Shown here piece after piece: positions 1-3,572 of a DNA stretch of 5,152 bases. The notes below the pieces were generated by a model. It had not been told where the DNA came from. It did not search any database and saw nothing but the letters and a program-made list of their open reading frames with translations. Position 1 is the stretch's first letter. Every line of letters begins with the position of its first letter. A program made the position numbers and the translations under genes. Source of the DNA: CAYWRO01 sp964460345 (GTDB lineage Bacteria; Planctomycetota; Phycisphaerae; Phycisphaerales; UBA1924); NCBI GenBank assembly GCA_964460345.1, contig CAYWRO010000135.1, positions 1 to 5,152 of the forward strand, in the 5' to 3' direction.

Positions 1-1341
1 CCAGGCGTCCAGCCCGTCGCGCAGCTCCCCCGTGACGGTGGAGGAGATGTGCATGACGTGGCTGTAGCGCTCGATCTCCATCAGCCGCGGCAGCTCGACC
101 GTGCCGGGCTTTGCCACGCGTCCGACGTCGTTGCGGCCGAGATCGACGAGCATGGTGTGCTCAGCACGCTCCTTGGGATCAGCCAGCAGTTCGCGCTCCA
201 GCGCCGCGTCCTCTTCCGGTGTTCCGCCGCGGCGGCGGGTGCCGGCGAGGGGGCGATTGGTGAGAATAAGCCGGCCCTTTTCGTGGCGCACGCGGCAGAG
301 GATCTCCGGGCTGGAGGCGACGAGGATGCACTCTTGCGCCTGGAGGTAGACCATGTAGGGGCTGGGGTTGACCGCGCGCAGGGCGCGGTAAACGTCGAAG
401 GGGTCGGCGCTGCTGTGGCGCTCGAAGCGCTGTCCGATCACCACCTGGAAGATGTCCCCCGCGCGGATGTACTCGATGGCCCGCGCGACCATCCCCGCGT
501 GCTGTTCGCGCGTGATGTTGGAGCTCATCTCCGGGCCGCGCATTTTCAAAGAGCCCTCGATGCGGCCGGAGGCCAGGCGTCGGGCGTGAAACTGCAGGTC
601 GGCGGCGCGCTGTTCGAGTGCGGCCAGTGTGCGCGCATGGATGCGCTCGATGTCGGCGTCGCCCGCCTCCGGCGGCACATGCGCCAGCCGCACGACGTGC
701 ACGAGCTTGTCGACGTGATCGAAGACAACCGCGCCGTCGTAATAGGCGAAGTCCAGGTCGGGCAGGTTGCGGTCATCCGACGGCGCACCGGTCGCGCCCG
801 CACCTTTGTCGAGCGGCCGTTCCCACGGAAGTTTCTCCGCTTCGGCGTAGCGGACGGTGTCGTACGAGGCGTACCCCACCCAGCCGCCGATGAATGCCGC
901 GGGCAGGTCGCCGGCCGGAGGAGTGGGGCGGACGAGGCGCAGATGCCTGGTGAGCCGCCGCGGCACGGCGAGGGGATCAGCCTCTTCATGCTCACCATCG
1001 CGCGCCTCCGGGCCCATGGCGGTGATGGCGTCTTCGGGGCGGTGATCGCGCACGGTGACGATGTTCCGGCCGTCGCGCCGGCGGGCGGTCACCTCCAGCG
1101 CCGGCTGCGCGCCGAGGATGGAGTGCCGCCCCTGGCGCTCACCACCCTCGACGGACTCAAAGAGGAAGGACGGCGCGGTGCGTTCGTCCGGTGCGACAAG
1201 GCGGCGGTAGGCCAGGACGGGCGTGAGCTGGTCGTCGAGCAGGCGGATGGACAGCGGAATGGCGAGCGTGTCGGCGGGGTCGCCGCTCTGGCGCGCCGCG
1301 CGGACGGCGTGGAGGAAGCTCTGGAAGTCGATGGGCGTCAT
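1..1341 (-). CDS. trpE: Anthranilate synthase component I (TrpE), C-terminus cut by the left window edge
   Basis: Catalyses the first committed step of tryptophan synthesis: chorismate plus ammonia (from a TrpG/glutamine amidotransferase partner) to anthranilate, in the cytoplasm. I translated 447 codons from the ATG at 1341. Landmarks in order: LFES at 60-63, equivalent to the LLES feedback-tryptophan motif; GRHSILG at 71-77; GDIFQVVIGQRF near 295-306; NPSPYM at 325-330, also part of the tryptophan site; SSPEIL at 343-348; RPLAGTRRRG at 363-372; and DPKERAEH plus DLGRNDVGR at 388-408. The alanine in PLAGT favours TrpE over PabB, which usually has PIKGT. The visible part ends at GELRDGLDAW, so the GAPK-type C-terminal segment lies outside the window. 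The ATG is the first possible start: an in-frame TGA lies ten codons upstream with no ATG, GTG or TTG between. No clear Shine-Dalgarno is seen. Conserved effector motifs suggest the enzyme is tryptophan-sensitive (inference). Confidence 0.95.
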   Translation of the reverse strand, partial: MTPIDFQSFLHAVRAARQSGDPADTLAIPLSIRLLDDQLTPVLAYRRLVAPDERTAPSFLFESVEGGERQGRHSILGAQPALEVTARRRDGRNIVTVRDHRPEDAITAMGPEARDGEHEEADPLAVPRRLTRHLRLVRPTPPAGDLPAAFIGGWVGYASYDTVRYAEAEKLPWERPLDKGAGATGAPSDDRNLPDLDFAYYDGAVVFDHVDKLVHVVRLAHVPPEAGDADIERIHARTLAALEQRAADLQFHARRLASGRIEGSLKMRGPEMSSNITREQHAGMVARAIEYIRAGDIFQVVIGQRFERHSSADPFDVYRALRAVNPSPYMVYLQAQECILVASSPEILCRVRHEKGRLILTNRPLAGTRRRGGTPEEDAALERELLADPKERAEHTMLVDLGRNDVGRVAKPGTVELPRLMEIERYSHVMHISSTVTGELRDGLDAW

Positions 1342-1453
1342 CGCGGAGCAAGTGTATTGCCCGGATCGGGTTCACGAACTGCAGGCGAGGATCGGATATC
1401 GTGCGAAGCATGCGTGCAAAGGCGCGGGCGATGGGGTCCGGTGATCGGCGACT
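1342..1453. other. Divergent spacer between trpE and the zinc-ribbon gene
   Basis: These 112 bases must hold the start signals for trpE on the minus strand and probably for the plus-strand pair. I found no convincing -35/-10 pair on either strand, no leader peptide with clustered Trp codons, and no attenuator-like hairpin with a T run before trpE. The only small inverted repeat is CCCG-GAT-CGGG near 1360-1370, too weak to call. Nothing functional can be assigned from sequence alone. Confidence 0.5.
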
Positions 1454-2314
1454 TTGGCGAGGAGGTGCAAGCTGAGAGTACTTGGAAGACTCAAGCCGCC
1501 TCCACTCTTCACCTTTTTCTGCTGTGCTGCGTCCACTGCGGTCTGGCTGGCCTTGTGCACAGCGCTGGCCTCGCGGGCAGCACAGCTACCCTCGAACTGG
1601 CGGCACGACGGTCGCTCCCAGTTGACGATCACAGCATCATTCGGCGAGGACTGGCACATTCTCCATGTTGCGCGCTGGTGGGGTGAGACGCACCAGATGG
1701 AGCTTGGGCGTCGGGCGGCGATCCTGACCAACCCGGACGGCAGCCCGTCCTATCCGCCCTTCCCGCAAGGTCCTGGCCGAGCACGCGTCCTTGAACTCGA
1801 AACGATCGCCGGGCCGAAAGCCTTGGTGCTTCAGTCGGCAACCGGCTGGCCGCTGCGGGTGTGGGTCGATCGGAGCTATCGACCGATCCAGAGCACGCAG
1901 TGGAAGCGGGAGCGTCAAGTCCTATGGTGGAACGGGCTGCTGTCGGTCATGTTTGCCTTCGTCGCGGGTGTGGTAACGGCGACGCTCGGCTGGCTTCCGC
2001 TTCGGTCGATCCGATCGGCGCGACGGCGCTTTCGGGGCCAATGTCCCGATTGCGGCTACTCGCGCGAAGGGCTTACGCTGGCAGACCGTTGTCCCGAGTG
2101 CGGCGGCTGCGGCGCGGCCGCGACATCGGTGCGGAGCCGGCTGGAAGCCGGCGTTCCACTATCGGATGAACCGCATCCGTCCGAAGTCCGGGACGGGCAG
2201 CCGCTGGGCCTTGGGGAAGTAGACGAAGAAGGCTTTACCGAGCAGGAGCCGCCGACGGAGCAAGCCATGATCAAGGCGAGGATCGACGCGGGTACTTGGA
2301 ACAACCCTACCTGA
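1454..2314 (+). CDS. Two-helix membrane protein with C-terminal zinc ribbon (planctomycete-type), with an acquired tail
   Basis: Function unknown. Numbered from the TTG at 1454 (286 aa), it has a hydrophobic helix at about 19-41, an extracytoplasmic-looking middle part of about 115 residues, a second helix at about 157-180, a basic linker (RSARRRFRG) and a four-cysteine zinc ribbon, CPDC at 197-200 and CPEC at 213-216. I recognise this plan from many small planctomycete membrane proteins that end shortly after such a ribbon. By topology the ribbon should be cytoplasmic and the middle part outside the membrane (inference). Two oddities. First, the only good ribosome-binding site, AGGAGG, lies inside the reading frame at 1460-1465, so translation may really begin at the CTG at 1472, giving MRVLGRLK as N-terminus. 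Second, residues about 236-267 are encoded antisense to a copied lepB 3' end, so the tail after the ribbon is probably not ancestral. The next gene follows after 15 bases, suggesting co-transcription. Confidence 0.75.
   Translation: MARRCKLRVLGRLKPPPLFTFFCCAASTAVWLALCTALASRAAQLPSNWRHDGRSQLTITASFGEDWHILHVARWWGETHQMELGRRAAILTNPDGSPSYPPFPQGPGRARVLELETIAGPKALVLQSATGWPLRVWVDRSYRPIQSTQWKRERQVLWWNGLLSVMFAFVAGVVTATLGWLPLRSIRSARRRFRGQCPDCGYSREGLTLADRCPECGGCGAAATSVRSRLEAGVPLSDEPHPSEVRDGQPLGLGEVDEEGFTEQEPPTEQAMIKARIDAGTWNNPT
1460..1465 (+). promoter_or_regulatory. Perfect Shine-Dalgarno AGGAGG inside the predicted start of the zinc-ribbon gene
   Basis: AGGAGG is followed by a six-base spacer (TGCAAG) and an in-frame CTG at 1472. 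No other comparable site precedes the TTG at 1454, whose upstream bases are not purine-rich. The GTG at 1465 overlaps the site and is in a different frame that encodes nothing recognisable. The site therefore argues for a non-canonical CTG start at 1472, although annotation tools that allow only ATG, GTG and TTG would choose 1454. Confidence 0.5.
2136..2158. repeat. REP-like palindromic unit (nested inverted repeats)
   Basis: GCCGGC at 2136-2141 and again at 2147-2152 can form a six-base-pair stem around TGGAA. TGGAA at 2142-2146 can instead pair with TTCCA at 2154-2158 around GCCGGCG. The two hairpins are mutually exclusive. The unit ends one base before the stop codon of the lepB-like fragment, and on that strand it would lie directly downstream of the stop. 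It has no T run, so it is not a standard intrinsic terminator. Its composition resembles dispersed palindromic (REP-type) units that I recall from planctomycete and related genomes; only one copy is present in this window, so the repeat status is an inference. It lies within the open reading frame of the zinc-ribbon protein, after the ribbon. Confidence 0.45.
2159..2254 (-). pseudogene. Detached copy of the 3' end of lepB (32 codons including stop)
   Basis: Read on the minus strand this encodes RRLLLGKAFFVYFP, then KA, then QRLPVPDFGRMRFIR and a TAG stop. That is the C-terminus of the signal peptidase at the right of the window, minus three residues (SLH) and with one D-to-A change. There is no catalytic part, start codon or further LepB sequence upstream of it, so it cannot be a functional peptidase. 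Upstream the similarity fades (HGLLR against DGVVP), which may be distant homology to another LepB. The 75-codon open frame that contains it runs back into sequence antisense to the secreted-protein gene and is not credible as a gene. It overlaps the tail of the zinc-ribbon reading frame in antisense. Confidence 0.85.
2159..2254. repeat. Direct repeat, left copy (lepB 3' end)
   Basis: Aligned by eye with 3468-3572: 90 of 96 bases identical, plus one 9-base gap (GTGCAGGGA present only in the right copy). Both copies have the same orientation and together bracket the secreted-protein gene. Similarity begins at the lepB stop codon and becomes unclear beyond 2254-2257. Confidence 0.9.
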
Positions 2315-2329
2315 ACGGGGGATCGGATT

Positions 2330-3445
2330 ATGAACAAGCCAAAATGTATGCTCTGCGTCGGGCTTGCTGCCCTGCTGGTAACCCATTGTGCGCGTGCTCA
2401 GGAGTCGGAAACAGTGCCCGACATTGTGTCCGAGCTTGAATCAGGCGCCATTGATAGCGCCTCGCTGGAGCGCATTCTCGCGGATCTTACGAACATGGCC
2501 GAGGCCGGACGGCCAATTGCCTGGGATCGGCTGGTGCTCGTCATCGTCGACAATGAAAGACACGGCAAGGTTCGGCGCCGTGTACTCGAACTGGTGCTGA
2601 GCGAGGCGCCGAAGGAATGGCGCGTTCATTCATCAGAGCACTTGGCGCTGGCGATAACGTCGGCGCCAACGGATCCAGAGAACGAAACGTTGTCTGGGAT
2701 GCTGCTTCGCTGGCTGTCCGAGCAATCGCCGGAGGAGTTGGTCGGGTACCAAGCGTTTTTGGAAGTGCTGGTAGGTGCGGCAGAACTGTCAATGGAGCAG
2801 TTTCAGTTGCTGGTAAGGGTTGTTGGAAACATTCCGAACCCCGTCGCTTGGAAGAGCCAGTTGGGCGCGCAGCTCATCGCAGACCATGGCCGCGCCACCA
2901 ATTGCAGTGGCTTGGCGGTGGTGGATGCCCTCCATGAAGCGGAGGTGGCGCGGCTCAGAGAGTTGGTGCGCGCGACGCCGGCAACGGCGGAACCATTTCA
3001 CTTCGGCGCGGCGTCCGCGTTGGCGGATCTCGGTGACCAGGAGACGGCGCAGCTACTTCGTCAGAAGTTGATGGCTGCGGATGAGAGAACCGCGGCCGCC
3101 ATGCACGAGTTCATTCGAATGATTGAACTGCAGCGGGTGCCGTCAAACCTGGTGGCCTGGGCGACGGAAGCGGACGAAGGACGTCAGGCGACACGACGAG
3201 CGTGGGCACTCGAAAGGGCTTTAGAACTGGGTGTGAGCAAGAGCGAACTGCGTACCGCGATTCTGGAGTACGCGAAGGGCGTCGAGCCTCAGATTAACTC
3301 GGCGCGTCGCGCTAAGGGAGCGGTCGGAGCGTCCGTGGCCGCCTCTGCTCTGCTTGGCCCGATCAAGCGAATCGGGTTGGAACTGCAGTTGCTCCAACCT
3401 GACGATCTTGATTACGTCAGCCTTGAGGATCCCGCTGTTCCATAA
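2330..3445 (+). CDS. Secreted alpha-helical protein of unknown function with a HEAT-like segment
   Basis: I do not recognise the family. The 371-residue product starts with a typical Sec signal peptide: lysines at 3 and 5, a hydrophobic core at about 6-19, and ARA followed by Q at 21-24 as a signal peptidase I site. The cysteine at 20 is preceded by VTH, a poor lipobox, so a lipoprotein is unlikely. The mature part is rich in Ala, Leu, Glu and Arg and reads as consecutive amphipathic helices. The stretch at about 223-249 (FGAASALADLGDQETAQLL) looks like one HEAT/PBS-lyase-type repeat, suggesting an alpha-solenoid scaffold that binds another protein. No catalytic motif is seen. The ATG at 2330 has GGGGGA at 2317-2322 as a weak ribosome-binding site, and follows the zinc-ribbon gene by 15 bases. 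GC is visibly lower than in trpE and lepB. The gene is bracketed by the lepB-end direct repeats, which suggests acquisition as cargo. Confidence 0.8.
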   Translation: MNKPKCMLCVGLAALLVTHCARAQESETVPDIVSELESGAIDSASLERILADLTNMAEAGRPIAWDRLVLVIVDNERHGKVRRRVLELVLSEAPKEWRVHSSEHLALAITSAPTDPENETLSGMLLRWLSEQSPEELVGYQAFLEVLVGAAELSMEQFQLLVRVVGNIPNPVAWKSQLGAQLIADHGRATNCSGLAVVDALHEAEVARLRELVRATPATAEPFHFGAASALADLGDQETAQLLRQKLMAADERTAAAMHEFIRMIELQRVPSNLVAWATEADEGRQATRRAWALERALELGVSKSELRTAILEYAKGVEPQINSARRAKGAVGASVAASALLGPIKRIGLELQLLQPDDLDYVSLEDPAVP

Positions 3446-3467
3446 GCCTTTCCGTCAGCCGGTCAGG
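3446..3467. other. Convergent 22-base junction between the secreted-protein gene and lepB
   Basis: The stop codons of the two convergent genes face each other across 22 bases. The spacer contains GTCAG twice as a direct repeat (3454-3458 and 3462-3466) but no strong hairpin and no T run, so no intrinsic terminator is visible for either gene. Termination of both may rely on Rho or on the hairpin inside the last codons of lepB. Confidence 0.5.
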
Positions 3468-3572
3468 TTAGCGGATGAACCGCATCCGCCCGAAGTCCGG
3501 GACGGGCAGCCGCTGGTCCTTGTGCAGGGAGGGGAAGTAGACGAAGAAGGCTTTGCCGAGCAGGAGTCGCCG
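3468..3572. repeat. Direct repeat, right copy (3' end of the intact lepB)
   Basis: The final 35 codons of lepB including its TAA stop; partner of the copy at 2159-2254. The six substitutions between the copies are TAA/TAG, CGC/CGA, GGG/GGA, GAC/GCC, GGC/GGT and CGA/CGG when read on the lepB strand, so five do not alter the encoded protein. The extra nine bases here encode SLH after VYFP. Confidence 0.9.

Noticed and set aside
546..998. 150-codon minus-strand frame inside trpE
   Set aside because: Out-of-frame shadow: the trpE frame through the same bases gives conserved anthranilate synthase sequence.
1342..1500. Tryptophan attenuator or leader peptide upstream of trpE
   Set aside because: No short frame with clustered Trp codons and no terminator hairpin with a T run was found on the minus strand.
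49..1686. 545-codon open frame on the plus strand
   Set aside because: It is antisense to trpE, whose minus-strand product matches the TrpE family from end to end. The plus-strand product has no recognisable motif, and long antisense frames are common in high-GC genes.
2136..2158. Intrinsic terminator for the zinc-ribbon gene or the lepB fragment
   Set aside because: The stems are convincing but no T run follows on either strand, and the unit lies inside an open reading frame; a REP-like unit is the better description.
2159..2386. 75-codon minus-strand gene ending like LepB
   Set aside because: Only the last 32 codons, stop included, resemble LepB; the rest is antisense to the start of the secreted-protein gene and lacks a membrane anchor or catalytic residues. 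Treated as a gene fragment.
2159..3572. Insertion sequence or composite transposon
   Set aside because: The repeats are direct, carry lepB coding sequence, and no transposase, terminal inverted repeats or short target duplication is visible.
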